Part shown: positions 1-8,620 of the stretch, in pieces
Layout of the letters: each line of letters opens with the position of its first letter
How positions within the stretch are numbered: position 1 is the stretch's first letter
Source of the DNA: Deltaproteobacteria bacterium
Lineage (GTDB): Bacteria > Myxococcota_A > Polyangia > Polyangiales > JADJMO01
Reading direction: 5' to 3'
NCBI GenBank assembly: GCA_025363655.1
Contig: JANYDK010000063.1
Coordinates: 18,288-82,287 of the forward strand
Length of the DNA: 64,000 nt
Notes under the pieces: model-generated
Told to the model about the DNA's origin: nothing
The model's input: the letters and a program-made list of their open reading frames with translations, nothing else
The model's database searches: none
Program-made: the position numbers and the translations under genes

Positions 1-1
1 C

Positions 2-595
2 ATCGTCGCCTTCGGCAAGGCGATCGCCGCCTACGAGCGAACACTCCACTGCGGGCCCGGTCGCTTCGACGACTTCGCGCATGGAAAGACCGAGGCGCTC
101 ACCGCCTCCGAGCAACGAGGTCTCCAAGTCTTCCTCGGCAAGGGCAAGTGCGTCGGCTGCCACTCGGGGCCGTTCTTCTCCGACGAGAAATTCCACGTCG
201 TCGGGCTTCACGCGGAGCTCGTGGCGACGACGGTGATCGATCCCGACGATCAAGGCGCGGTGGTCGGCCTCGCCAGCGTCCTCACCGATTCGCTCAACAG
301 CAAGGGCAAGTGGAGCGACGGCGACGACGGCCGTCTCCCCGCGAGCGTCGATCCGAGCATGCTCGGCGCCTTGCGAACGCCGATGTTGCGCTGCGGCGGC
401 GGACGCCAGTCGTTCATGCACACCGGGCAGTTGCACACGCTCGAAGCGGTCGTCGACTTCTTCGCGCGCGGCGGCGATCCGCATGGATTTGCGGGCAAGA
501 ACGAGCTCCAGCCGCTGATCCTCGACGACACCGAAAAGGCCGATTTGGTCGCCTTCTTGAAGGCACTCGACGGCACGAACCCGACCAAGGAGTGA
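2..595 (+). CDS. Di-haem cytochrome c peroxidase (MauG/CcpA family), C-terminal part
   Basis: The frame is open from the window edge, so this is the last 197 residues of a longer gene. A haem-binding CVGCH motif lies about 56 residues from the left edge. A segment typical of the C-terminal haem domain follows: RTPMLR, then SFMHTGQ with the likely haem-ligand Met, then TLEAVVDFFARGG. Family members reduce hydrogen peroxide or oxidise partner proteins in the periplasm. The N-terminal haem domain and signal peptide lie outside the window. A lipoprotein gene starts 5 bases after the stop, so the two are probably co-transcribed. Confidence 0.9.
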   Translation: MVAFGKAIAAYERTLHCGPGRFDDFAHGKTEALTASEQRGLQVFLGKGKCVGCHSGPFFSDEKFHVVGLHAELVATTVIDPDDQGAVVGLASVLTDSLNSKGKWSDGDDGRLPASVDPSMLGALRTPMLRCGGGRQSFMHTGQLHTLEAVVDFFARGGDPHGFAGKNELQPLILDDTEKADLVAFLKALDGTNPTKE

Positions 596-600
596 GAATC

Positions 601-1050
601 GTGAACGCCAACGCCGCGACCAAAGTGACCACCGGTCTCATCCTTCTCGCCGCGCTCGTCGGCTGCTCGTCAGACGGCGTTGGTGACACGACCGACGCCG
701 GCGGCGACACCGCGACGCCGGTCGACACCGCGATGCCGCCGATGGACGGCATGGGCACGGACACCAAATCGAGCGGCGACGCGGCGCCGACCGACACCAA
801 AGGCGCCGCCGACACGACGCCTCCCGTCGACCCGGGACCGATGTCGGCCGACTGCAAGACCTACTGCGACTGCTTCGAAACCAACTGCGCTTCGATTCAG
901 AAAATTCCCGGCGGCGTCAGCTGCGGCGCGTTCTGCGCGGGCTTCACCAAAGACCAATGGTCGTGTCGCAACAACCATTGCCAGTTGGTGGTGCCAGAGA
1001 AGAACCCGGGCCACTGCATGCACGCCGTCGGAATCGATCAGTGCATGTGA
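601..1050 (+). CDS. Small cysteine-rich lipoprotein
   Basis: 149 residues from a GTG start 5 bases after the cytochrome peroxidase stop. The N-terminus is a lipoprotein signal peptide ending LVGCSS. A low-complexity linker rich in Asp, Thr and Ala follows (about residues 25-75), then a cysteine-rich tail (CKTYCDCFETNC, CGAFC, CRNNHC) that should be disulfide-bonded. The acidic linker followed by a Cys module is the common architecture of lipoproteins in this window. Function is unknown. Adjacency suggests a role near the periplasmic peroxidase, which is inference only. Confidence 0.8.
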   Translation: MNANAATKVTTGLILLAALVGCSSDGVGDTTDAGGDTATPVDTAMPPMDGMGTDTKSSGDAAPTDTKGAADTTPPVDPGPMSADCKTYCDCFETNCASIQKIPGGVSCGAFCAGFTKDQWSCRNNHCQLVVPEKNPGHCMHAVGIDQCM

Positions 1051-1071
1051 GGCGGATTTTCAGGCGATTTC

Positions 1072-1596
1072 TCAGCTGATTTCGATCGGCATCGGCGGGC
1101 CCCAGGGCGTGCAGGCCATTCCCTGCGCCTGCCACCACGGAACGCCTTGCGTGCCGCAACACGCGCGCGCCTGGCCGAACGTCAGCCCCATCGAGTGCGA
1201 GGGCTCCATGAAGCCGTCGATGACCATCGCGCAGCACGCGACCAGCGACGGCTCGAACTGCTTCTTCGCGTCTTCGTTCGGCTGCGCCGCGGTGGATCCG
1301 TCGGGGAACGCCTTCTTCACCTTGGCGGTGCAACAGTCGACCTCGGTGGCGGTGGGGTTCTTGCCATCGCCGGTGAGGCACGACGTCTTCTCGATGGTCA
1401 CCGGGCTCGGGGCCGTACTCGGCGAAGGTGCGGCGGCGCCTTTGGTCGCCGGATCGGCTTTGGCCACCACGGGATCGCCGCCTGTTTCGCGCTGACAGCC
1501 GGAGAACACCGCCGCCGTCGACATCGTCAGCGCCACCTTCGCCGCCGCGCGCAAGGCCCTCGCGTGGGTGTCGTCTCTCGAGCCCGATCCGATCAT
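1072..1596 (-). CDS. Cysteine-pair lipoprotein, paralogue A
   Basis: 174 residues. An upstream in-frame start at 1614 is possible, but ATG at 1596 is preceded by a good GGAGGGG ribosome site. The N-terminus has an RAAAKVALTMSTA segment and a lipobox-like VFSGC. The mature part carries three vicinal cysteine pairs (DCC, ACC, ACC) and ends in WGPPMPIEI. The gene at 2379-2972 shares the signal segment, the three CC pairs and the WGPPMP end, so the two are paralogues. It lies 42 bases downstream of the ferritin-like gene and is probably in the same transcript. The CC pairs could be disulfides or a metal site. No known function recognised. Confidence 0.8.
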   Translation of the reverse strand: MIGSGSRDDTHARALRAAAKVALTMSTAAVFSGCQRETGGDPVVAKADPATKGAAAPSPSTAPSPVTIEKTSCLTGDGKNPTATEVDCCTAKVKKAFPDGSTAAQPNEDAKKQFEPSLVACCAMVIDGFMEPSHSMGLTFGQARACCGTQGVPWWQAQGMACTPWGPPMPIEIS

Positions 1597-1638
1597 GAAT
1601 CCCCTCCGTGGCAATAATATAACGCGACTATAACGTGA

Positions 1639-2382
1639 CTATGCGTCCGCTGCCGACGTGCGCGAGACGGTGAGACCGAGCTCGCGCAGCCGCGGCACGA
1701 TCACCTCGTCGAGCGTCGAGAAGAAGAGCGTACGCGCCTTCGAACCACTGCAGAGCCCGAGACCAGCGCCCTCGGGCGGCGGGTTGCTCTCGATCGGCAG
1801 GTGCGCGAGCTCGTGCTCGACGAGGTGCTCGAGCGCGACCGGCACGTAGGCCGAGAGCGCGGCCCGTTCGGCCTCGGTGAGGAGCGGCACCTCGCGCGCG
1901 AGCGTCGTCCAACCGAAGCGCGCGTGCCCGATTTCATCGGCCCAAATCGAGGTCAGGAGCTCGCGCAGCGGACCGTCGGGCATCTCGAGGCGCTCGGCGG
2001 CGATGAGGGCGACGGCGACGGTCTCGCTCATGCAGCCGACGTGCATGACGTTGCGCAGCACGGCGACACGACGTGTGGTGTCGCGATGCTGCGGCAAGGG
2101 CGGCGACGGCTCCATGTCGAACCTCGCCTCGCCCCCGAAGGCCTCGACGACGGCCCCACAAGCGGCTCCGTGACGTCGCTCTTCGGCGGCGAACTCGCGA
2201 CACGAGGCTCCATCGAAGCCCGCTTCGTCGAGCTGATCGGCGAGCGCGGCGAAGACCCGCGACGAGCCGTATTCGTTGCGCATGCGACCGGCCCAGGTGT
2301 TGCGCGCCATCGCGCGAAGCTCGGGAAAATCAGGGACCGGCGGGCGAAGCTCGGCGGCCTCGGCGCGGAGATCGACGATCAC
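1639..2382 (-). CDS. Ferritin-like di-iron protein
   Basis: 247 residues. GTG at 2380-2382 overlaps the stop of the upstream lipoprotein gene (GTGA), indicating translational coupling. Two ExxH-type metal motifs are visible, EERRH in the first half and DEIGHARFGW in the second, with a helical SETVAVAL segment between them. This is the pattern of ferritin-like four-helix bundles that bind two iron atoms. There is no signal peptide, so it is probably cytoplasmic. It is sandwiched between two paralogous cysteine-pair lipoproteins, implying a shared process, perhaps metal or redox related. Substrate is unknown. Confidence 0.75.
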   Translation of the reverse strand: MIVDLRAEAAELRPPVPDFPELRAMARNTWAGRMRNEYGSSRVFAALADQLDEAGFDGASCREFAAEERRHGAACGAVVEAFGGEARFDMEPSPPLPQHRDTTRRVAVLRNVMHVGCMSETVAVALIAAERLEMPDGPLRELLTSIWADEIGHARFGWTTLAREVPLLTEAERAALSAYVPVALEHLVEHELAHLPIESNPPPEGAGLGLCSGSKARTLFFSTLDEVIVPRLRELGLTVSRTSAADA

Positions 2383-2972
2383 GACATCACCTCGAGCTCG
2401 TTCATCTCGACGGGCATCGGCGGTCCCCAGGCCATGCACGCGGCAGGGAAGCGCTCGTACGAATTGGGGACGATGCCGCAACAGTCGAAGACCTGCATGC
2501 GCGAGAGACCGAGCTCGGTGCCCGTGTCGGCGGCGTCGGGATCGCTCGACATCGACCACACGCCGAGCACCGCCGCACAGCAGTCGACGAGGCCGGGCGA
2601 AACGCCGGCGTCGGGATCGGGCTCGGGCGGCGGGACGGCGCCGTCGGTCTCGGGATAGTTGGCGTTCACCTGCGCGGCGCAGCACGTGACCTGCGGCGCG
2701 GTGGCGGCGTCGGGATCGACCGTCCCGCACGAGGTCGCGTCGACGATGGCGTCGGCGACGACGAAGGTGTCGGGGACGACGGTGGTGCCCGTGTCCTTGG
2801 TCGCCGTGTCGGCGCCCGAGCCAGAGCCAGTGTCGTCACCCTTGGCGGGCGTATCGGCACCGACCGAACCGCCGCAGCCGGCGAAGACCGAAGCGGTCGA
2901 CATGGTGAGCGCGACCTTGGCGGCGGCGCGGAGCGAGAAAAAGCGAATCTGGTCGTCGGAAAGCGAAGTCAT
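2379..2972 (-). CDS. Cysteine-pair lipoprotein, paralogue B
   Basis: 197 residues. ATG at 2972 is chosen over an in-frame GTG at 2993 because a GGGAGG ribosome site sits about 10 bases before it. The N-terminus has the RAAAKVALTMSTA segment and VFAGCGG lipobox-like cysteine. An Asp/Thr/Gly-rich linker follows, then three CC pairs (TCC, DCC, DCC) and a WGPPMPVEM end. It is a paralogue of the protein at 1072-1596. Its stop overlaps the start of the ferritin-like gene. Function is unknown; membership in a three-gene unit is clear from the overlap and spacing. Confidence 0.8.
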   Translation of the reverse strand: MTSLSDDQIRFFSLRAAAKVALTMSTASVFAGCGGSVGADTPAKGDDTGSGSGADTATKDTGTTVVPDTFVVADAIVDATSCGTVDPDAATAPQVTCCAAQVNANYPETDGAVPPPEPDPDAGVSPGLVDCCAAVLGVWSMSSDPDAADTGTELGLSRMQVFDCCGIVPNSYERFPAACMAWGPPMPVEMNELEVMS

Positions 2973-3057
2973 GAAGAAGTACCTCCCTTGCACGACTCAA
3001 GCTGCGTCTCCCTGAGCATTCGCGCTATCGAAACAATCGTACTGTGATTGTATTCGA

Positions 3058-3579
3058 TCATCGACCAATCCTGGATCCGGCGATCAGGGTCCAACGGGCA
3101 TGGTAGCGCCGGCGGAGGTCCTCCCACTCGGCAGAGTCGGCGACCCAGATGCCGTCCGCCCACGAGAAAACATCGGCCGGACGATCGTCTGCGTCATAGA
3201 GAGGAATGACGTGGATGTGCAGGTGGGCCGAGGTCTGCGTCAATTCGCCGGCGGCACTCCCGGTCGACGCTTGGTAGCAACGAATCGGTCGCATCTCGGC
3301 CTCGACGACGCACGCGGCGTGGTGCGCGAGGCGGGCGGTGCGCATCCACACCTCTTCGTCGATGTCGGCGTAGGCGGTGACGTGCGCCTTCGGCATCGCG
3401 AGGACGTGACCCCAACGCCGCACGTAGCGCGGAAGGAGGACGATCTGCTCGTCGTCTTCGTGGAGGACGATGGTCTCACCGACGCGCCGATCACGAATCG
3501 CGCACATCAAGCACGGCGGGTCACCCCCCTCGGACTTGATCATCGCGAGGGCTTCCGCCCGGGAAATCAGTGTCGGCAC
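3058..3579 (-). CDS. HIT-family nucleotide hydrolase/transferase
   Basis: 173 residues from a GTG start. The histidine-triad signature HLHIHVIP is present in the C-terminal half, with CLMC and CAIRDR upstream, as in HIT proteins that carry an N-terminal Cys pair. The family hydrolyses or transfers nucleoside phosphoramidates and dinucleoside polyphosphates in the cytoplasm; the central His is the nucleophile. It is divergent from the TPR gene, with only 27 bases between the annotated starts. The downstream cysteine-pair lipoprotein is 85 bases away on the same strand. Confidence 0.88.
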   Translation of the reverse strand: MPTLISRAEALAMIKSEGGDPPCLMCAIRDRRVGETIVLHEDDEQIVLLPRYVRRWGHVLAMPKAHVTAYADIDEEVWMRTARLAHHAACVVEAEMRPIRCYQASTGSAAGELTQTSAHLHIHVIPLYDADDRPADVFSWADGIWVADSAEWEDLRRRYHARWTLIAGSRIGR

Positions 3580-3606
3580 GATGGTCCACTGTAGCGAGAG
3601 GTCACC

Positions 3607-6600
3607 GTGTCGTCGATCGCACGCCTGTCATGCGCGCGATACGAAAAGCGCGAGGAACGACGCTTGCTGTTCCTCCTGGTCATGGACGAACGAGCCCCCC
3701 AAGGTGCGCAGCTTGCGCAGACCGACATGCAAATCGTCTGGTCTGATCCGACGAACTGCGCAGCGGCGACGCACCCCGACGGCCTCCCGATCGCGCGGGT
3801 CGACACGCGGGTCGACACGGACGAGACCCCGCAGGCGGAAACGAACCAGCAGGTGGAGGGGGACGCGGACCACGACGAGGGGGTCGACGACGACGCTTGG
3901 GCGCATGAAGAAGTGACCGAGGCGCCTCCATGTGACGCCCCTGTCTCCACGGCGGATCCGCAGGCACTGGACGATTCGGCCTCCGTGGAAGACCTGGAAG
4001 ACCCGCAGGACCCGGGAGTGCTCGAACGAGCAGGTGCGTGGGAGGCGCTCGCCGATCGACTCCGTGATCTTTCCATCGACGCCAACGACGAAGCGGAGAA
4101 GACCGCGCTCCTCGCTCGCCGTGCGCGCGTCCTCGGCGATCACGTCGACGTGCTCCTCGGGGTCGAGGCTTGGCACGATGTCTTGCGCGTGCGTCCCGAT
4201 CACCAAGCGGCGATGCGCGCGATCGTCGAAGGATCCCGCGCGCTGGAGGACGAAGGCGGCGTCGGCGACGCGGTGCAGGTGCTCCTCGATCGCGGCGGTC
4301 GTCTCCTCGACCAAGAAGAGGCGCGCACGCTCACCGCCGAGTTGGTGGAGATTCGCGCGCGGCAGGGCGCGTGGGATCCGGTGCTCGATTTACTGGTGCG
4401 GCTGCTCGATCTCACCGACGAGCCGGGCGAACGGCGGCTGATCGTGCGACGCCTCGCGGCGATTCTCACGGAGGCGTTCGACGACGCCGATCAAGCCTTC
4501 GAGCTCTTGGTCGACGCGCTCCGCGACGGCCTCGACGATGAACGCCTGGTGCGCGACGTCGAGAAGTTGGCGCGCTGGACGGGGCGCTTCACCGATTTGG
4601 TTCGAGTGACGAGCGCGTGGTTGAGCGAGGAGGCTGCGTGCAGCGACGCGCGCCGCAAGGTCGATGCGCTCTTGCTCCTCGCGCGCTGGTACGGCGACGA
4701 GCTCGAAGAGCCGCGCTACGCGCTCGACTGCCTAGAACAAGCCGCCGTGCTCGGCAGCTGGGAAGTGCGTCCGCGCCTCCTGCTCGCGAAGGCGCAAGAA
4801 GCGAACGGGCGACGTGACGATGCGCGCGCGACGCTCGAAGAAGCGCTCGCCCGCGCGATTGGCATCCCGCACCGTCGCGACGCGGCCAACGCGCTCGCGG
4901 AGCTCCTCGAACGAGGTGGTGACACGACCGGTGCCGCGAAATCGTTCGCCCGCGCGCGCGATCTCGACGGCGACGATCTCAGAGCACATCGCGGCCTCGC
5001 CCGCGTGCTGCCGAAGAACTCCTCGTGGGCCGAGCTGGAGACGGCGCTGGCGAAGATCGTCGAGGGCTCCGACGACGATCACGAGCGGGCCGGCGCGCTC
5101 GTGCAATGGGCCGACGTACGCGAGCAGCACTTCCTCGATCCGGAGGGCGCGGCGCAGAAATTGGAGCGCGCGCTAGAGCTCGACGCTGCAAACGACGCCA
5201 GCTACATCGCCCTCGCCCGCTGCTTTCGCAAGCTCCGTTTGTGGGACGCGGCGGCGCACGTGCACGAGCGGCAGATCGATTTGACGACCGACGACCGCGC
5301 GCGCGTCGACGCGTATTTCGCGCTCGGTCGGCTCTGCGAGATCGAGCTCGGCGTCGTCGATCGGGCGATCGAGGCCTACCGCGCGGCGATCGAGATCGAC
5401 GGCGAGCACCTGGCTGCGCTCGAGTCGCTCGCCCGCATCTACGAGCGCCACGGCGAGTGGACTCGCGCGCTCTCGCTCCTCCGCAAGGTGGTCGATCGCA
5501 CCGAGAACGCGCGCGCCAAGACCGAGCTCCTGGTTCGCATCGCTGCCGCCTACGAGGAGCGGCTCGGCGATCGCGAGGTGGCGCGGGTGACCTACGAGCG
5601 CGCGCTCGAGCACGATCCGCGCTGCCTCGCCGCCCTCGGTGCGCTCCGCCGCATCGCGCAGGACGATGGCGACGACGAGACCCTCGCGCTGATCCTCGAT
5701 CGCGAACAGCGCCACACGCCGAGCTCGAAGGCGCGCGCGCGACTCCTCGTCGAGCTGGCGAGGTTGCGGCGCGATCACCTCGGCGACGCCAAGGGCGCGC
5801 TGCACGCGTTCGAGGAGGCCCACCGACTCGATCCCGAGCAGGAAGAAGCGGCCCGCGCCATCGTCGAGGTCTGCCTCGAGCAAGCCGACTTCGCCGGTGC
5901 CGAGCCGATCTTGGCGAAATTGACCCGTGATTTGGCGAAAAAGTCGCGCCTCGACAAGGCCGAGCTGCTCGGCCTCCATGGGCGCGCACTGGCGGCGATC
6001 GGCAAACCGCAGCGCGCCGCCGAGGTCTTTCGCAAGGCGCTCGAGGCGGTGCCGACCGATCCGACGGCGCTCGAAGGTCTCGCCGAGGCGACCTGGGTGA
6101 TCGCCGATTATGCCGCGACGCTCGTCGCCCACCAGAAGCTCCTCCGCACGCTCGGCGAGGACCCGGCGCCGCTCGCGAAGGCCCTCTATCGCGTCGCCAT
6201 CGCCCATCGCCAGCTCGGGGATCCGCAGCGCGCGCTCCGCAGCTTCGAGCGCGTTTTGGAGGTCGATTCCGATCACCGACGGACCCTCGAGGCGCTCGTC
6301 GAGATGCACGAATCGCGTGGCGCCCACCGTGAGGCGCTCCAACTGCGCGAACGCATCGCCGATCTCGAAGAAGACTCCGAGGCCCGTTGCCGGCTCCTCT
6401 CGAACATCGCCGAGGCCTGGCTCGAGCGCACCAGCGACGCGCCGCGGGCGGTCGAAGCGCTGGAAGAGGCGCTGCGCATCCGGCCCGACGACCGACGCCT
6501 CCTCCATCGCTTGCTCCCGCTGCAGGAGGCGTCCGAAGATTGGCAAGGCGTCTGCGACACCATTCGTCGCATCGTCGCCCTCGACGACGACGGGAAACGC

Positions 6601-8064
6601 TGCGCCAAATACTTGCACACGGTGGGCAATATTTCCCAGGAGCAGCTCGGCGACCCCGAAGAGGCGCTCGCCGCCTACGAAGGCGCGCTCGATCGTGATC
6701 CGACGCACCTCGAGTCCTTCGAGCAGATCGATCGCATCCTCACGCGCCACAAATCTTGGGTCGCGCTCGACGAGAGCTATCGCCGCATGATCGCCCGCGC
6801 CGATGCTCGCGACGAGAAGCTCCTCTTCACGCTCTGGCACGGTCTCGGCTGTCTTCGTCGCGATCGGCTCGGCGATCCGCGCGCGTCGAGCGAAGCCTTC
6901 CGCGTCGCCTCACGCCTGCGCCCCGACGACTCGCACGAGCGGCAAATCCTCGCGCAAGTCTACCAAGCGACCGATCGCACCGACTTGGCGATCGCCGAGC
7001 TGCACCAAGCGATCGACCGTGAGCCGCTCGGACCTGCCCCCTATCGTTCGCTCTATGCGCTCTATGCCCGCACCGGGATGCTCGATCGCGCGTGCTGCGT
7101 CGCGGGCGCGCTTCGTTACCTCGGTGTCGCCGAAGCCGAGCACCTCGGCTGCCTCGCCGAGCTGGTGAAGGCGGGCGTGCCGAGCTTCCGTGCGCCGATG
7201 TCGGAAGAGCTCTGGCGCCGTTCGGTGGTCCATCCGCTGCGCGACGCTTACGTCGGTGAGATCTTCGCCGTCGCCGCTCCGACCGCGCGCGCCATTCGCG
7301 ACGCGGCGATGCGTGCGCAAGGGAGCCTGCCGCCTTCGCTCGGCCTCGCGGAAGATCCGCAACAGACCCGGTTGCCGGCGGCGCTCGTCACGCTCGGGCT
7401 CTCGCGCGTCCTCGGCATCGAGGCCCCGAGAATCCACGTTCGCCCTGATTTCGTCGGCACCGTCGGCTTCGTCCGCGGCATCCCCGACGCGACGGTGGTC
7501 GGCGGCGCGCTCCTCTCGGGCTGCTCCGTCGCCGAGCTCGCCTTCGTCGTCGGCAAGCACCTCGCGCAACGCAAGGGCGAGCTCGGGGTGCGCGCCGATC
7601 TGCCGTCGCTCTCCGAGCTGACGACGCTCCTCTGCGCCGCGATCACCGTCGGCGGCGAATCGCCGACGTCACTCGAGCTCGCGTCGACCGCACGCGCTCT
7701 CGGCGATTCGATGGACGCGGGCGCGCGCGCGAGCATTCGCGCGGTCGTCCTTCGTGCTCGCGAGAGCGGCGTGAAGCTCGATCCGCAGCGCTGGCTGCAA
7801 GGCGCCGAGCTCACCGCGGTGCGCGCGGCCTTCATTCTCTCGGGCGATCTCCGCGTCGCCGGCAAGGTGCTCCGCGCCGAGGTCCTGACCCCGGGCGATC
7901 TTCCGGCGTCCGAGAAGATGAAGGAGCTGCTCCGCTACTCGGTGAGCCGCGCCTATTTCGACGTTCGCCGCGCCCTCGGCATCGCCGTCGCCGAGAAGCC
8001 GACCGCGCAGACGCAAGCGGACGACGACGACGAACCGACCAAGGAGCGTCGCCTCTGCGCCTGA
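3607..8064 (+). CDS. Giant TPR protein with degenerate M48-peptidase-like C-terminal domain
   Basis: 1485 residues from a GTG preceded by AGAGG; an ATG at 3682 is an alternative start. The N-terminal 120 residues are acidic and low complexity. From about residue 130 to 1190 the protein is a helical array of tetratricopeptide-type repeats, with recurring LGD..AA...YE.AL and similar units, suited to protein-protein interaction. The last 300 residues include ATVVGGALLSG then AELAFVVGKHLAQ (near 7540-7578). This mirrors the substrate strand and HExxH helix of M48 peptidases, but the zinc motif is replaced by KHLAQ, so catalysis is unlikely. No signal peptide or membrane segment is obvious. Probably a cytoplasmic scaffold. 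Confidence 0.8.
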   Translation: MSSIARLSCARYEKREERRLLFLLVMDERAPQGAQLAQTDMQIVWSDPTNCAAATHPDGLPIARVDTRVDTDETPQAETNQQVEGDADHDEGVDDDAWAHEEVTEAPPCDAPVSTADPQALDDSASVEDLEDPQDPGVLERAGAWEALADRLRDLSIDANDEAEKTALLARRARVLGDHVDVLLGVEAWHDVLRVRPDHQAAMRAIVEGSRALEDEGGVGDAVQVLLDRGGRLLDQEEARTLTAELVEIRARQGAWDPVLDLLVRLLDLTDEPGERRLIVRRLAAILTEAFDDADQAFELLVDALRDGLDDERLVRDVEKLARWTGRFTDLVRVTSAWLSEEAACSDARRKVDALLLLARWYGDELEEPRYALDCLEQAAVLGSWEVRPRLLLAKAQEANGRRDDARATLEEALARAIGIPHRRDAANALAELLERGGDTTGAAKSFARARDLDGDDLRAHRGLARVLPKNSSWAELETALAKIVEGSDDDHERAGALVQWADVREQHFLDPEGAAQKLERALELDAANDASYIALARCFRKLRLWDAAAHVHERQIDLTTDDRARVDAYFALGRLCEIELGVVDRAIEAYRAAIEIDGEHLAALESLARIYERHGEWTRALSLLRKVVDRTENARAKTELLVRIAAAYEERLGDREVARVTYERALEHDPRCLAALGALRRIAQDDGDDETLALILDREQRHTPSSKARARLLVELARLRRDHLGDAKGALHAFEEAHRLDPEQEEAARAIVEVCLEQADFAGAEPILAKLTRDLAKKSRLDKAELLGLHGRALAAIGKPQRAAEVFRKALEAVPTDPTALEGLAEATWVIADYAATLVAHQKLLRTLGEDPAPLAKALYRVAIAHRQLGDPQRALRSFERVLEVDSDHRRTLEALVEMHESRGAHREALQLRERIADLEEDSEARCRLLSNIAEAWLERTSDAPRAVEALEEALRIRPDDRRLLHRLLPLQEASEDWQGVCDTIRRIVALDDDGKRCAKYLHTVGNISQEQLGDPEEALAAYEGALDRDPTHLESFEQIDRILTRHKSWVALDESYRRMIARADARDEKLLFTLWHGLGCLRRDRLGDPRASSEAFRVASRLRPDDSHERQILAQVYQATDRTDLAIAELHQAIDREPLGPAPYRSLYALYARTGMLDRACCVAGALRYLGVAEAEHLGCLAELVKAGVPSFRAPMSEELWRRSVVHPLRDAYVGEIFAVAAPTARAIRDAAMRAQGSLPPSLGLAEDPQQTRLPAALVTLGLSRVLGIEAPRIHVRPDFVGTVGFVRGIPDATVVGGALLSGCSVAELAFVVGKHLAQRKGELGVRADLPSLSELTTLLCAAITVGGESPTSLELASTARALGDSMDAGARASIRAVVLRARESGVKLDPQRWLQGAELTAVRAAFILSGDLRVAGKVLRAEVLTPGDLPASEKMKELLRYSVSRAYFDVRRALGIAVAEKPTAQTQADDDDEPTKERRLCA

Positions 8065-8068
8065 ACAC

Positions 8069-8093
8069 CGCGGCTCGTGATAGGAGAGCCGCG
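8069..8093 (+). promoter_or_regulatory. Inverted repeat around a ribosome-binding site
   Basis: CGCGGCTC (8069-8076) and GAGCCGCG (8086-8093) form a perfect 8-bp stem whose 9-base loop carries most of the AGGAG ribosome site. It ends 1 base before the ATG at 8095. It could tune translation of the lipoprotein gene or be chance in GC-rich DNA. There is no T-run, so it is not a terminator. Confidence 0.35.
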
Positions 8094-8094
8094 A

Positions 8095-8586
8095 ATGGAT
8101 CGCGTCCTCTTCGCTTGTGGAATCCTCGCGCTCGTCAGCAACGCGCTCGGTTGCAAAGGTCGCTACCGCGAAGACGTCTCGACGATCTGCCGCGCGCCGG
8201 GCACGCACCTGACAGCCGACGAGGATCTGCGCGCGATCGCCGGTGAGCTGCGCAGCGACGAAGGCAGGGCGCTCCTCGGCAAGCTCGTGCAGACCGACGT
8301 CGAGCCGTACGTCCTCCTCCGAGCGGAGGCGACCCGGGTCGGCGTCGAGCGGTGTGACCTCGCGCGCAAGTTCCTCGGCGAGAGCACGCGCGCGAAGCTC
8401 CGACACGACCTCGAAATTCTCTGCGGTTATCGCCTCGAAGAGGTGCACGCCGACTCGCTGCTCGGCGAGCAAGGGCGCGTGCTCTTCGCCTCGCTCCAGC
8501 AGATGGACGTGCTCTCGCGAAAGAAGCGGCTCGCCGAGATGGCGACCAGCGCCGGGCTCGCCGGCTGCGCGATGGCCACGCCCTGA
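8095..8586 (+). CDS. Small lipoprotein of unknown function
   Basis: 163 residues from ATG at 8095, chosen because an AGGAG ribosome site lies 8 bases upstream and the peptide MDRVLFACGILALVSNALGC is a proper lipoprotein signal with its lipid-attachment Cys. The mature part is charged and probably helical, with four further cysteines (TICRAPG, ERCDLA, ILCGYR, GCAMA) that could make disulfides. It lies 30 bases after the giant TPR gene, probably in the same transcript. No family recognised. Confidence 0.75.
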   Translation: MDRVLFACGILALVSNALGCKGRYREDVSTICRAPGTHLTADEDLRAIAGELRSDEGRALLGKLVQTDVEPYVLLRAEATRVGVERCDLARKFLGESTRAKLRHDLEILCGYRLEEVHADSLLGEQGRVLFASLQQMDVLSRKKRLAEMATSAGLAGCAMATP

Positions 8587-8620
8587 CTTGGGGAAAGGCT
8601 CAGCGACCGAGGGGGAACGA

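Noticed and set aside
2982..3057. Terminator between the HIT and cysteine-pair genes
   Set aside because: No stable stem followed by a T-run was found in either direction.
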